A stretch of DNA of 64,000 nucleotides from Nemophila menziesii (GCA_029959085.1 JARWIR010000061.1:1984001-2048000), one strand, 5' to 3'. Shown: positions 1-12,364, counted from the stretch's first letter. Notes: generated by a model not told the origin, from the letters alone. Program-made: numbers and translations.

Positions 1-3000
1 ATGTCCCAGAAGATGGCCATCATACACCTTTGAAAAGTAGCGGGAGCGTTACACAACCCAAATGGCATTCTGCGATATGCAAAAGTACCAAATGGGCATG
101 TAAAGGTAGTCTTATGTTGATCTTCTGGAGCCACGTAAATCTTATTGTACCCAGAGTAACCATCCAAGAAACAGTAATATTCCCTTCCGGCTAATTTATC
201 TAACATCTGATCGATGAAGGGCAAGGGGAAATGATCTTTTCTGGTGGCCTTGTTCAGCTTTCTGTAATCCATGCAAACTCTCCATCCAACTACCGTTCTT
301 GAAGGAATCGCTTCATTTTTATCATTAAGAACTGTTGTAATTCCTCCTTTCTTCGGTACACACTGAACCGGACTCACCCATTCACTACTCGAAATGGGAT
401 AAATAATCCCCGCATCTAAAAGCTTGATCACCTCTTTCTTTACCACATCTTTCATAGCTGGCATTAATCTTCTCTGACCTTCAACTGAGCGTGCATTAAC
501 ATCTTCTAGTATGATTTTGTGTTGACAATAGGATGGACTAATGCCTTTGATATCAGCAATTGTCCAACCTATTGCTTCTTTGTTGGCTCTTAACACACGC
601 AACAGTTTATCTTCTTGAGGACCTGTTAAATTAGCTGAAACAATAACAGGTAGAGTTTCATTAGTACCCAAATAAGCATACCTCAAGTGTGCTGGCAATG
701 GTTTTTCTTCCAACTCCGGAGGTTTCTTTTTAGGAATAATCTCCCCCGGTTCTCTCACAGGTTCATAGGCAAGACGCCTATACTTCGGATTTTCAGAATT
801 GAGAGCTGCCACTGTTTCTGTAAGCTCCTCCATCATCTCAGGTGAATCTAATGTCAAAGCAGCCTGCAAGATATCATCAAAATTTAAACAATTAAATACC
901 TCTTGCGATGCTTGCTCTACTACATCCATTCTGAAGCAATCTTCCTGAGAATCTGGGAATTTCATAGCTCGAAATACATTGAATTTAACTTCCTCATCTT
1001 GTATCCTCATCGTTAATTCGCCATTCTCTACATCGATCAATGTCCTCCCTGTAGCTAGGAAGGGTCTACCCAAAATAATGGGGACATTTCTATCTGCATT
1101 GTATTCAAGAATTACGAAATCAACAGGAAATATAAGTGTACCTGCCTTAACAAGGACATCCTCAATACGGCCTTCAGGATGAGCAAGAGACCTGTCCGCC
1201 ATTTGCAAGACCATAGAGGTAGGTCTTGCGTTTCCAATTTTAAGCTTATCAAAGACTGACTTGGGCATCAAGTTGATGCTTGCCCCCAAATCGCATAGTG
1301 CCTTTCCCTTCCATTCTTCTCCAATCGATATGGGAATCGTGAAACTCCCCGGATCAACTAACTTCGGAGGTAATTTGCTCTGGCAAATCGCACTACACTC
1401 TTCAGGAAGGCCAATCATCTCATTATCACAGTAGGGCCTTTTATTAGTGAGGGCCCTCTTCAAAAACTTCGTATACTTAGGAATATCTCGAATTGCCTCA
1501 AGTAACGGAATATTAATACTCAAACCCCTCACTCTATTGAAGAATTTCTGAAAATCACCCATATCACCCTTTTTCTGAACTCGCGATGGAAACGGTGGTG
1601 GAGGGCGATTGCTTACAATTTCATCTCTCTTTTTTGGAATTTCTCTTGGTCTTTCTATCTCTTCAACCTCACTATCTTTCTCATTCTCTTTCTCTTTCTC
1701 ACCCACTTCCTTTTCTTTTCTTGGAACTTCTTTCTCTTTCATAACGGGAAAAGGAGGTGGAGGAAGGTTCTTACCACTTCTTAATGTAACAGCCTTGCAA
1801 TCTTCATGTTGTGTTGGATTTTCCGTATCGCTAGGAAGTTGCCCTTGTGGACGCTGATTCAGCTGTTTATTAATTTGACTTAGCTGATTCTGGAAAATCT
1901 TCATATTTGCTTCAGCTGCGTTTTGACGTTCCAAAGCTTGTGTTTGAAGAGCAATCAAATTTTCAACGGTTTTCTGAAGGGTAATTACTCCTTCTTGTGG
2001 ATGGGCAGGTAGAGCTTTCTGGTTTAAATTCTCATCGTAGGTATTCTGAGGAGCTTGTCTTTGCACATAATTGTTTTGATTCTGTCCTCCTTGATGATTG
2101 TTATGTGGTCTTGGATTATAGTTGTTGCCTTGAGGACGCGGCTGATACGCGTAAGTAGGATTGGCTGCCCCATTAGGATTTGAGTATTGAAACCCAGGAT
2201 GGTTTCTGTTTGGCTGATATCCATTACCACTTGAATTGAAATTACCTCTATTGGACATAAAATTCACTGATTCTTGGTTATTCGGACAACTTTCCTCATC
2301 ATGATCATCTACCTTACAAATTGAACACATATAAACCTCTTGTGCAGCATGCACAGCTACCTTCTTACCCGAAAATCCTTCTTTCACAGCTAGAGTAAGC
2401 TGCTTCAATTGTTGCTCTATGGTATTCTGGATCTTATTCTCAAACGTAGCAAATTTCTCTTCTATGTCAACATTATTTACTCCCTTGACTGGTGTTCTTA
2501 CTGAGCTCCACCCAACTTCATTCTTGACTGTTCTCTCTAAAATAAATTTGGCATGAGCGGGTTGAACTTGAAGAAAACCTGCTCCACATAGCGTATCCAA
2601 TTTCTCTCTTGAAATCCCATCAAGGCCTCTATAAAAGATCTTTAACTGTTGTTGTTCTGAAAAGCCATGATTAGGAACTTTACGCAAACACATCCGAAAT
2701 CTTGTCCAACTCCTACCCACAGTTTCCTCATACTCTTGACGGAATTGTGTCAATTCTAGTTCAGCATCTAACCTCATGCTACTTGGGTAATACCTGTCAA
2801 AGAAAGCAATTTCTAATTGGTCCCAATTAGTAATCTTCGTAGGATCTTGCGTATCGTGCCATTCACTTGCTCCATCAATGACAAAGAATTTGAAAGCAGC
2901 AAAATACATCTGTTCTCTTGAAACCCCTTGTGTGATATAAGAATCGCATATCTGTTTGAATTTCTGTACCGCTCTAAGAGGATCTTCCGATGGTCTTCCG

Positions 3001-3410
3001 CGAAAATTTCCAAACTTTTGGAACTGAGCTAGCATACCCGAATCTGGACGGAATCTCGGAACATTAATATCTGGAGCACCTACTCCTATAGCTGGAGCGC
3101 GGAATGGAACTTCTGGAGGGCCATTAGTGAACCACGGATCATGATTCATCACTATCTGGACTGGAGGATTAGGATTTAGTGGTTGAACTTGAGGAATAAC
3201 GCCTGGAGCTAAAGGTTGGCCATTTGCATCTAACTGGCCTTGTCCATTCTGTTGACCTTGAATAATGATATTCTCCATTCTGTTACTTAATTCTTCTACT
3301 TCTAAAGCTTCTCGTTCTCTTCTTCTTCTGTTCGCAAGTCTGATCAACGATTCTGGATTACTAAGGATCGGAGGTGTTGGCTCTAGATCCTTGAATATCC
3401 TTCTTCGCAT
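1..3410 (-). CDS. Gag-Pol polyprotein of element H (partial, open to window edge)
   Basis: The start codon is the complement of cat at 3408-3410, the same MRRR start as element A. Gag comes first, with a CX2CX4HX4C zinc knuckle near 2330-2290. The protease follows (CDLGAS motif near 1296-1280), then RT up to just before the FMDD box. Compared base by base with the intact A copy, the length differences are 42, 6 and 15 bp, all multiples of three, and the substitutions I checked make no stop, so the frame appears open. H carries one ERQNAA unit in the Gag spacer where A carries three. The product would be a capsid/nucleocapsid plus enzymes for reverse transcription and integration. RNase H and integrase lie off the window. 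Confidence 0.82.
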   Translation of the reverse strand, partial: MRRRIFKDLEPTPPILSNPESLIRLANRRRREREALEVEELSNRMENIIIQGQQNGQGQLDANGQPLAPGVIPQVQPLNPNPPVQIVMNHDPWFTNGPPEVPFRAPAIGVGAPDINVPRFRPDSGMLAQFQKFGNFRGRPSEDPLRAVQKFKQICDSYITQGVSREQMYFAAFKFFVIDGASEWHDTQDPTKITNWDQLEIAFFDRYYPSSMRLDAELELTQFRQEYEETVGRSWTRFRMCLRKVPNHGFSEQQQLKIFYRGLDGISREKLDTLCGAGFLQVQPAHAKFILERTVKNEVGWSSVRTPVKGVNNVDIEEKFATFENKIQNTIEQQLKQLTLAVKEGFSGKKVAVHAAQEVYMCSICKVDDHDEESCPNNQESVNFMSNRGNFNSSGNGYQPNRNHPGFQYSNPNGAANPTYAYQPRPQGNNYNPRPHNNHQGGQNQNNYVQRQAPQNTYDENLNQKALPAHPQEGVITLQKTVENLIALQTQALERQNAAEANMKIFQNQLSQINKQLNQRPQGQLPSDTENPTQHEDCKAVTLRSGKNLPPPPFPVMKEKEVPRKEKEVGEKEKENEKDSEVEEIERPREIPKKRDEIVSNRPPPPFPSRVQKKGDMGDFQKFFNRVRGLSINIPLLEAIRDIPKYTKFLKRALTNKRPYCDNEMIGLPEECSAICQSKLPPKLVDPGSFTIPISIGEEWKGKALCDLGASINLMPKSVFDKLKIGNARPTSMVLQMADRSLAHPEGRIEDVLVKAGTLIFPVDFVILEYNADRNVPIILGRPFLATGRTLIDVENGELTMRIQDEEVKFNVFRAMKFPDSQEDCFRMDVVEQASQEVFNCLNFDDILQAALTLDSPEMMEELTETVAALNSENPKYRRLAYEPVREPGEIIPKKKPPELEEKPLPAHLRYAYLGTNETLPVIVSANLTGPQEDKLLRVLRANKEAIGWTIADIKGISPSYCQHKIILEDVNARSVEGQRRLMPAMKDVVKKEVIKLLDAGIIYPISSSEWVSPVQCVPKKGGITTVLNDKNEAIPSRTVVGWRVCMDYRKLNKATRKDHFPLPFIDQMLDKLAGREYYCFLDGYSGYNKIYVAPEDQHKTTFTCPFGTFAYRRMPFGLCNAPATFQRCMMAIFWD

Positions 3411-3522
3411 ACACCAAACCTAAAAACCTGAAAAAAAGCTAACAAACAAAAAGCGTAAAACTGATAAAATAAAATAAATGCACTTATCACTAAAGGATAA
3501 ACACCGTGGTCACACGCTACCG

Positions 3523-3540
3523 TCCCCGGCAGCGGCGCCA
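3523..3540 (-). promoter_or_regulatory. Primer binding site of element H
   Basis: On the minus strand this reads TGGCGCCGCTGCCGGGGA, starting six bases inside the 5' LTR. It matches the complement of the plant tRNA-Asp 3' end at 17 of 18 positions (family knowledge). It should prime minus-strand DNA synthesis. Confidence 0.85.
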
Positions 3541-3546
3541 AAAACT

Positions 3547-5106
3547 TGGTGGTCCTTTGTGTGTTCTAAAATAAATGCAAAAAGTAATCGAACCACAACC
3601 GCAAGTGTACGGTTGTCCCAAGTAATATAGTTGATAAAACAGATTCGTTCCAAGGACGGGATGGTTGACTACAATGCTTATCTATTAATGATTGAATGCA
3701 CTTATGAAAACAAGTAAAGAAAATATGTTTGTTTGGTTTTTGTTATTAAAACTACTGAATGAAAAACAAATTATAAATGCAAGTAAAAGCTAAGACGCAA
3801 GTAATTAAAGTGTTTACGCAAGATGAGATGTAGTACTTGAGAACGCAAGGATCCTCCTAATTTTGCTTTCTAACTTATGTTGTTTAAGGGCTAAATCAGT
3901 CAATTACAATGGTCGGGATTCTAAATTCCTTATATACCCGTCAGGGTGGACTATAAGGCAATCCTAAAGTGTCACTAGTCCCGTCAGGGTAAATATGATC
4001 CACCGTTGGATGATTAAGATTTATTACCACTTTGGCCCTAGGATTAACTAAGTTCGTCAGAATCAATAGTTTTTATCCCAGATTGAACAATTAATTCTGT
4101 ACCTAAACCCCCCGTCAAGATGATCCACACGCCACATATGTGGAATAGCTTAGATACTAATACCTAATTTTAGTTCGCGACTCTAAAATCAGTAAATAAT
4201 CATAAATTGTCGAAAAGAGTAAAAGACCTGATTTAATTTAATTTAACAGAAACCCAAATTAAACATTCGTTATAAAATAAAACTAGGATTCACCCATTGT
4301 TTGTTCTCAAGCACTAATGAAAGCTTAGCTCATATTAAAATTAAAAACTAAATTAAAAGAATTGGAATTCATATTGTTTACAAAATTAAAATACGAAAAG
4401 AACCTAATTTCCGGAATTGGAATGACTACGAACGGAGCTATAGACCCACTCCAGCTCTTGTAGCTTCTTCTTTCTTCCTTCTGTTGCTTCTCTCTGGTGT
4501 TTAATCTTGTGGAATGTGAATTGTGTGAAAAATAGAAGTCCAGACCTCCTTTTATAAGTAAAAATTCGGACTAGGGCTTGGACCAGAAAATAAAAGCCTA
4601 ATTAAATGTCCAAGCCCACTTTCTAAGCTCAAAATCCCGTAACTGATGATAGGCCTTCACTAAAACAGCTTTTCCCGATGCGCTACAACTCCGATTGACC
4701 TCATTCCAGTTGCTAAATTTCCGTAACTCGATAAGGAATGATTTCTCTTCAAAGGTCAGCGGCTAAATCATCGCGTAAGCACCTCGAAATCAGCAATCTA
4801 TGGCCTGGAAAGTAGATTTTCAGCGCTAAAAATAATATCTTCGGGATTTGTCTTCAAGTCTTGACTCTAATTCACGATCTTTGACTTTCTCCTCGGATTC
4901 CTCTCCTAGCTAACATCTAAAACCTGTAAACTTTACACTAAAAATACCAATATTACGCGCAAAAGTTTAATAAATTAAAAATGCTAGATATAAAGGTAAT
5001 TCTGGATTATTGCATATTTAGTCCAAAAGTCTATCTAATTAATTAAATAAACACCAAAAATGATGTCTCCCAAGGGTCTAAAATAAGAACAATTAGGGAG
5101 ACATCA
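3547..5106 (-). repeat. 5' LTR of element H
   Basis: 1,560 bp bounded on the plus strand by TGGTGG...ACATCA, that is TG...CA ends. On the minus strand it starts TGATGTCTCC and has the inverted partner GGAGACATCA within the first ~50 bp. A TATA-like TTATAAAA lies at 4550-4556. Near-identical in layout to the LTRs at 47617-49182 and 58899-60464. Confidence 0.9.
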
Positions 5107-6243
5107 AGAAGTAAACTTGTACTTAAAGAAAATGAGTTGTTTGTAGAACGTGAGATCTTAATAAGTAGAGAACCCACTTAGGTATGAAGTAGATGCAAGC
5201 TATTTTATTAGGAAAATGATAGAGGCAGTTATTTGATAGCCATTTGAGACTTGTTAGCCTTCTATCCCATGATTAATATTGTCCTTCTAAGACCCATTTT
5301 TAGCCTTTAAGACTTACTTTTGTCACCACAATATAATCCAATATTCCCTTAGTTTATTGGGCATTTTCATATGACCCTCACTTGAATCACGATCCTGAGA
5401 CTTCCTGTCTTGAGCTTGAGTTTGGGGTGGTGGGTTTCATTACTGGGAAATTACATTTGGGAGTAATTTGTATGTGTTTTTATTTTTGCGCAATTGTTGA
5501 TGATATATTATTTGTAACCATTTGTCGGGGTCTTTGAAAAAATAAAATAAAAATTTGTCAAAGCAGAAGACAACCGGGAACCCAGTTATCATTGACCGGT
5601 AACCCGGTCATCGACTGTTGAAAAATAAAGGGATGAAAAAAAAAGTATATATATGAAAAAAATAAATTAACCGACAAAATGGAAATTTAGAAATCATATT
5701 TAGTGCTTATTGGGTAAATCTGGGGATGCTAAATTAGTGCGTCAAATGGGTTGAGTGAGAACATATTCGAGTGTAAACTTAAGCTCTTGGACAATTTGTT
5801 GACGGTAAGTGAGGAGAGATCCAAAAGCTCACTTCAAATCTACCAAATATACATATCCTATCGTCCATAAGCCTACGCTAAAACAATAAAGTCCTCGTGA
5901 TTCTTAGATACATAATGGATTCATCATTCATCTAATAGGGAGTAAGTTAAGTGGAGCGTTTAAAGCGAGTGAGGATCGATGAACACCCTATAGCCACCAT
6001 CTTGAGATAAGTAGTAAGTATAACCTTCTAGCATTGTAAAATTAATTTTGGATTGATATTATTTATGTTTGATTTTTGCATGACATGTGTATGTGAATAT
6101 TAATTCCTAGGTTATACTATATGAGATTTATTTTAAGTTATACTTTGGGTATTATTCACTATACTCTGCGTTTTTGCGTTTCACCTAAGGCCTTTGTTCT
6201 TATTTTACTTTGTCGGGACGACAAAGGTTTGGGTTTGGGGTCT
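5107..6243 (+). other. Noncoding 3' tail of element G
   Basis: No convincing ORF. It holds a polypurine-like copy at 5416-5428, preceded by an inverted repeat (AGAC TTCCT GTCT, 5398-5410), and two imperfect palindromes near 5567-5611 (ccgggaaccc, ccggtaacccgg). It ends with a hairpin and the true polypurine tract at 6208-6243. The order matches the tails of elements A, B and C. Confidence 0.75.
6208..6243 (+). promoter_or_regulatory. Hairpin plus polypurine tract of element G
   Basis: A perfect stem CTTTGTCG/CGACAAAG with loop GGA (6208-6226) is followed by ttgggtttggggt (6229-6241), two bases before the LTR start at 6244. By position this is the plus-strand primer site. The same hairpin-tract pair sits at the 3' LTR of A, B and C. 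Confidence 0.75.
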
Positions 6244-7279
6244 TGATGTCTCCCTTTTTGTTCTAAATATATGCCAAAAGGATACATCATTTTAGGTGAA
6301 TAATAGACTTATTTGATAGACTTTTATACTTAATTTGATATATTACACTTTCTCCCCTTGGAATTAGGTTATTTGCATTTTTAGATATTTTGTGCATTTA
6401 TTTATTTGTTTTTAGTATAAAGTTCTTAGGTCTATAGATGATATGGAGCACCAAGATAAGGAGGATAAGTGGGAATTAAAGTCTTATATCGAGCGGAGAG
6501 GTCAAAAGCAAGGAAAAAATACCCGAATAGTTGATAAAAGAGCTGAAAATCGGGAAAAACTGTCAAAAACTGATGATTTTGAGCCAATTTGGCACTCATT
6601 CAGCCCTAAAGATTTGAAATAGAAAGTTGCGTCTTTGAGTTAGAAAGATTTGAGGACTAGAAGCAGGTGATTTGGACGTGAGACACAAAAATTACGGTCG
6701 TTTTACTAAAGACTGTACACCAGATACGGGAATTCTAATTTGGACTTGGGCTTTTCAACATGTGACTCATTATCTATCAATTAAAAGCCCACTTCGAATT
6801 AGACTAGTATAAATATGCTTTTAGACCTCCTTTTTACATACGCTTCATTATTTTTAAAATTAGAGTCAGAGCAAAAGGCAAAGGAGAAAGTTAGAGCTGG
6901 AGAATTCCATTTCCTTCAACAACAACCCAATCCAATCTTTAAATTAGGTTCTTAATTTTATTTCTGTAATTTAATTAATGAATGTTTTTAATTTAATTTC
7001 AGTTTTTAATTCAAATATGAGCTAAATTTCTTAGTACTTAAGAATCGCACTATTTGATTGAAGCCCTGTTCATGTAATTTATCTTTTCCGGATTTGAGAT
7101 TTATGTTTTTTTTTTATCGGCAAATCAAACTTTTTATTAAAATGAAGATCACAACTGTCAAAACATTACAACTTTGACCCATAACCTATGGGCATTAACC
7201 TATTAACTTTACTTAACTATTACACGCATTTGAAATAAAATAGACATTACAAGCTCATATCAAATTAAATACTTAATGC

Positions 7280-9890
7280 CTATCTATTACATAACTTTTC
7301 AACTACAATTTTTACTTTGTAATTATTGAAATTCCTTTCCTTAAGCTTGACAGCTACATAAGCAAGAATATTGTTGTAAATCCTTTCCTCATTAGCTGCA
7401 TATTCTCCATGTTCTCTCTTGTTTCTTTCTGTCCAAATAAAGTATATATAAGTTGTAATACAAACCCCCATCACCTTTAAAGCTTCTGGACTTGCGCCAT
7501 TCTTCAAATTTACTACTAGATCCTCCACTTTTTTAATATTCTTATTACACCCACAAATTGTCAATAAGCGAGCAAGGATAGCACCTGAGAACTTACAAGT
7601 AACAAACAAGTGATCATTATTTTCATCTTCTCTATTACATAATAGGCAAACTGGATTGACACTTAATCCCCAGCTTAACATCCTATCTTTAGTAGGAAGC
7701 CTATTCATTGCAACTTGCGAAGAAACAAATGAACATCTAGGAATACACGTCTTTGCCCACACTATATCAAACCAATCAACCTTAGATTCATGACTAGAAA
7801 TTTTGATTAGAGTTTTCCTAATGGAAAACTTATTTTTCATACTCTCAGTCCATGTAATCTTATCATTGGCATCATTGAGTATTATATTTTGAAGTTTAGG
7901 GACTATTTGCGCAATTTTAGGAGGAATTCTCCACCTGCCTCTGCCATAACAGTCCTTGACTGTTTTATTACAATTAATATCATGTTTCTCCATTCTTATA
8001 TCCAATATTTCCTGTATACTCTTTTTATCTAGCCATTTGTCCCACATTATGTAAGTTTTATCTGCATTACCCACCTCATGGTATATAAGATTAAAGGCCT
8101 CATCTCTAACCTTCAAAATTTGCTTCCACATCCAGGAGTGGTATTGTTTATGACTAATACTCCAAATACATTTACTTTTCAGAATGTTTACTTTAACCCA
8201 TGGTGTGGCCTAAGGTGTGATAAATTAATGATATAAATAAGTGCAAATACACACCCTAGACTAACACTGTACTGCAAGTATTACAGGACGTATGCAAGTT
8301 TTAATGATAAGAAGATTCGTTCCTCAGGGACTGACGAAAGTTAGAGAGAACTTATGCAAATTATCAAGTGCATATATTAAAGATAGAAAAGATAATACGC
8401 AAGTAGAAAGAAGAGATAGATAAATATTTATTTGGTTTTCTAATAAACTAAACTAATAAACTAAAGACAAAAAATAAATAAAAGAAAAGAAAAGAAGATA
8501 GTATGAAAGTCTAGCTTGAGTAATTAGCATGCAATCCCCACTAGTTTTGCCGTTCTAAACATGTAAGGGTAAATTATGTAGTATTTCCCTAATCGGTCCC
8601 AATATGCTATCGGTAGTTTAAAATAGGATTTACCTGTGTCAATAAGCCTTCCTAAGCAAACTTTTCCTGTAATTGGTAAAGAGTCACAAGACTCAACCAT
8701 CGTGATTATCTAGATAGGTTGGGTTGTCAGATAAAACCTAAAACTAAACGCTATGTGCTAAACATGCAATTGAACACCGTTGTCAATGGTGACCTAATTA
8801 CTAGATGGTAATTCTATATGGCCGCGGTTCCACAAGAACACAGAATATAAATCCAAACACATAAACAGAGAATAAAAACTATAATTCAATTTAGAACATT
8901 AAGTTCCCAAATTAGATAGATGTCAATCAAAACTAGGGTTCATACATATATGCTAAAACTCAAACTAATAGAATTAGTTCATACAAAGAAGGGAAGAGAA
9001 AAGAGTTACAAAATAAGTGGTTGAAGGAGACATAATTGTTGCACAGCTCCTTCCAGACTTCTTCTCTTGTGTTGCATCTTCCTCTTGGCCTTAAGGTCTG
9101 GCCAAGGATGATTTAAGAGTGTTAAGAGGCTTTATTTATAGGTTATAGGAAGACCTAATTCGTTTTCTTGAAGGAGAAGGAAAGTAATGGACTCCTAGTC
9201 CAACTCAAATTCGTAAGGAAATAAAGATAAACACTGCTGGACCGTTTTGAGCATATCTTCTTCGTTATTGGTCGGATTGAGCTCCATAAGATACCAAAAG
9301 AATCGCAACAGAATTATCTAGACCCTTTAGAAGGAAATTACCAAATTCGGCCTATTTCGTAGGTAAAAACACCAATCTTTGGACGTGTACTGCAGAATCC
9401 CAGATTTAGGCAGCTTTTCCTTTTCCTATTTGAACTCAGTTTTCTTCTATCTCCAATTACCATGCATATCTTCTTTCCATATTTTGTAGTCTTTGACTTG
9501 GACTCTGATTAATCTCCATAATTATCTTTAAAGCTTCACACTAAATAAACAATTAAACCCAATATGCTCTAAAAATAATAATTCTACAAATCAAGACCCA
9601 AAATAGGAAAGTGCACTAAATTAAGCTAAGATCGACCTATAAACTAATAAATAAGCCTAAAATGATGTCTCATGAGTATATTTTATTATCACAAATGAGG
9701 AGACATCAACCCATTTACACCAAAGATTTTGATCAAGACAATAAAATCTCCAAAAGTTGTAAAGCAAACAAACCTTATTTAAATTCTCAATGTTTGGAAT
9801 ATTTAGCCCCCCTTCTTCTTTAGGGTAACATATTTTATCCCAAGATACTCGCGCACCATGAGCATTTTCATTATAACCCCAAAGAAACAT
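7280..9890 (-). pseudogene. LINE ORF2 C-terminal fragment (RT end and zinc-binding domain)
   Basis: The right part (9890-9714) encodes the C-terminal end of a non-LTR RT, with FLWG, KICYPKEEGGLNIPN and NKVCLLYNFW. Across the solo LTR the frame continues exactly: LWCKWV joins VNILKSK and then the segment 8131-7280. That segment has the plant reverse-transcriptase zinc-binding pattern, with RCSF, RLPTKDRM, CLLCNREDENNDHLFVTC. The frame ends at 7280 without an RNase H domain, unlike the LINE at 12365-13381. The N-terminal endonuclease and catalytic RT are absent because of 5' truncation, so it cannot act alone. Confidence 0.85.
8201..9708 (-). repeat. Solo LTR, element C family
   Basis: 1,508 bp bounded by TGGTGTGGCC and GGAGACATCA (plus strand), with a perfect 5-bp duplication accca at 8196-8200 and 9709-9713. 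The sequence follows the C LTRs (1,497 bp) throughout. No internal element sequence is present, so it arose by LTR-LTR recombination. It splits a LINE reading frame. Confidence 0.9.
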
Positions 9891-10077
9891 TGAGATTTAT
9901 GTTTTAATTTAAGTTGGGTAATTTTTTATGGATATTATTTTATGCTTATTTACTATTTTTTCGGTACAACTAGAAATAGGTTTTAGTAATTGGGTTATTC
10001 ACTTTAGTGGCGAAGTGTTCATCTGACATAGGGGGTTTGATTACAGAATTAGGTAATATCCGTGTGATATCTATTAT

Positions 10078-11835
10078 TGATGTCTTCCGATTTGTTCTAA
10101 TTATTAGCCCCTTGGAGACATCCTTTTAGGTGAATAAATGACTTGTTTGATAGACTTTTAAGCTTATTTGATCATATTGCACTTTCTCCCCTTGGAAATT
10201 AACTATTTGCAGAATTTGAGCTTTTGTGCGTAAATTTGACTATTTTTAATGCAAAGTTAATTGGTTCTTGAATCTCATGAAAGACCAATCCAAGGAGAAA
10301 AAGTGAGAATAAAGTCTTAGTGTATTTTAGAGTGTTAGGAAGTGATTTCTAGTCGAGTTTCTATTTTTAGAGTACACTTTCCTATTTCGATTTCTTGATT
10401 TATTGATTTATTCTTTTTAAGCATATGCGGTTTAATTATTTATTTAATGTGAAGTTTTAAAAGATAAATGGTAACTACTCAGAGGCCAAGTCAAGATAAA
10501 GATGAAAGGAAAGAAGATTTACATGGAAATAAGGAGATTTAGGAAAGATTTATTCAAAGGAGGAAAAGATAAAGCTGCCTTTTGAAATCTGAAATTCAGC
10601 CACGTTTTAGAGATAAAATCTTAATAAAAGATTGGCATGGATTCTGGACGAATGGTCTGCACCAATAGAAAGAGCTTTCCAAAACAAGCAGTTTCATATA
10701 TTGGAACTTCTCAAACGGATAAGTATTGAAAAAGATATGACCAAATCAAATCAGCAGAATCTTATCTTTTAGAGCTACGAATTTGAGAGTCTTTGACTTG
10801 TCTTCCACTCCAAGCAAAATTCGACCTAGGTTCCTCCAACACCTATAAATACACCCATTAAACTCCTACTTTCACACACTTCAGAGAATTAACAAGAGGC
10901 TTAAGGTTTTCAAGTCAGAGCACGAAGGAGAGAAGAAGCTAGAAGCTGGAGGAATCCTGTTCTTCCATCCATAGTCATTCTACCCTTTAGGTTTTTCATT
11001 TATCTTTTGTATTTGAACATGAATTCCTTTTATTTAATGTTAGTCTTTAATTCCATCATGAGCTAAATTTCTTTATACTTGAGAATCGCATAAAAGGGAT
11101 GAACCTTAATTAATGTTTTCTATGTTTTGATTTTGGGTTTGTTTAGATTTAAATTGAATTGAGTTTTAGGTATTGGATATTACTTTGTTTTCATTACTAA
11201 TTCTTTTAGGAACAACTAGAATTAGCTGTTAGTATTTGGGCTATTCACTTTAGTGGCGAAGTGATCATCCGACAGGGGGGTTTGAATACTGATCTAGGTA
11301 ATACCCGTGTAATGTTTGTTATTGACCGACAGGCTTAACTAGTTACATAGCCAAAGAGGTAAAATCTTATCATCCGAAAAGCCATATTCGACCATATAGG
11401 TGTTTATGATACTTTAGGATAGCTTCTAGGTCCACCCGACAGGGGGCTAGGAGATATTAGAGTCCCGACTAATATTATAATTCCAATTCTACCCTTAAAC
11501 ATAACATAGATTACATTGATTAGGTTGATTCCTTTGCGAGGATCAAGTATCTCCCTTATCTGAAGTTAGTCGTTATTTGCTTTATTTCCTTTCTGTTTAG
11601 TTAATTTAGTCTTTACTTTATTTGCATCTTTTATTTTATAAAAAACCAAACAAAAATTATTATCTTTAATTTCTGTTTAGCAATTATCTCTACTATCTGA
11701 TTAATATTTGGGTTGAACATAATCCGTCTCTGAGAACGAACTTGATTATCATATATTACTTGGGACAACCGTACACTTGCGGTTAAGTGGTTCCTCTATT
11801 TTGCACTTTATTTTATAACACCCCAGGACCCACCA
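10078..11835 (+). repeat. Solo LTR, element B family
   Basis: 1,758 bp, the same length as B's 3' LTR, starting TGATGTCTTCC and ending GGACCCACCA. A TATA-like tataaata lies near 10846. The flanks are attat (left) and gttat (right), a 5-bp duplication with one mismatch. The surrounding G LTR resumes at 11836 with matching sequence. Confidence 0.88.
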
Positions 11836-12364
11836 GTTATCAACTGACAGGCTTGACTAATCACATAGCCAAAGAGGTAAAGAACTTCACATCCGTAAGT
11901 AAACATACTACCTTAGAGCGGTTTGTCTTCCCGTAGGATAGCTACTAGGTCCACTCGATAGGAGGTTAGGAGATATTAGAGTCACGACTAGTATAAATTA
12001 CCAGCTTAGCCCTTAAACGGAAACATTAATTATATTAATTTAGGTGGATCCCTCGCGAGACTTAAGTACCTCTCTCACCTTGCGTCTACTCTCATTACTT
12101 TCAATATTTCTTTTCAGTTAAGCATTTTAATACTTTATTATAGTGCATCTGTAGTCCTAATAGAAAACCCAACAAAAAATTTAATATTTTACTTTCCGTT
12201 TTAACAATTATTTCTACTATTCCGATTAATACCAGTGTTATAACTATCCTTCCATGAGAACGAAATCTTATTATTTACACATTTCTTGGAACGACTTGTA
12301 CATTTCCGGGTAGTGTCCTCTCTTTAGAGATGCGGTGATTTTATCACACATCCATGAGACACCA

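Larger units (their letters stand above)
1..5106 (-). mobile_element. Element H: Athila-like LTR retrotransposon, 3' part outside window
   Basis: Reading on the minus strand, a 5' LTR (5106-3547), tRNA-Asp-type primer site (3540-3523) and gag-pol frame (from 3410) follow in order and run off the left edge inside RT. It is a sister copy of element A: the two match along gag-pol apart from length differences of 42, 6 and 15 bp, and the LTRs are roughly 94% alike by eye. H lies antisense in the 3' tail of plus-strand element G: the sequence right of 5106 (agaagtaaac...) matches the 3' tail of element B near 47356. The other end and the target duplication are outside the window. Confidence 0.9.
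7110..9890 (-). mobile_element. 5'-truncated L1-type LINE with target duplication
   Basis: On the minus strand the insert begins inside the RT C-terminal region, ends with an ORF stop at 7280, a short 3' UTR and an A tail (plus-strand T run about 7106-7115). It is flanked by a direct repeat of about 15-16 bp, ttgagatttatgtttt, at 7094-7109 and 9890-9905, typical of target-primed reverse transcription. A solo LTR (8201-9708) later split it. Net LINE length is about 1.27 kb. Confidence 0.85.
5107..12364 (+). mobile_element. Element G: 3' end of a plus-strand Athila-like element
   Basis: Only the last ~1.1 kb of the internal region (5107-6243) and the 3' LTR (6244-12364, interrupted) are visible. 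The rest lies left of the window beyond element H, which is inserted in it. The tail matches element B's tail (47356-47616 and 60470-61379) in sequence and order. G in turn interrupts or abuts a LINE whose 3' end resumes at 12365. Confidence 0.85.
6244..12364 (+). repeat. 3' LTR of element G, split by a LINE and a solo LTR
   Basis: It starts TGATGTCTCC at 6244 and its end is taken as ...gagacacca at 12364. Removing the LINE (7110-9890) and the solo LTR (10078-11835) leaves about 1.57 kb, close to the LTR length of its relatives. A TATA-like box (tataaata) lies near 6810. The halves rejoin at homologous sequence on both sides of each insert. The right boundary is less certain because the outer flank is unknown. 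Confidence 0.75.
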
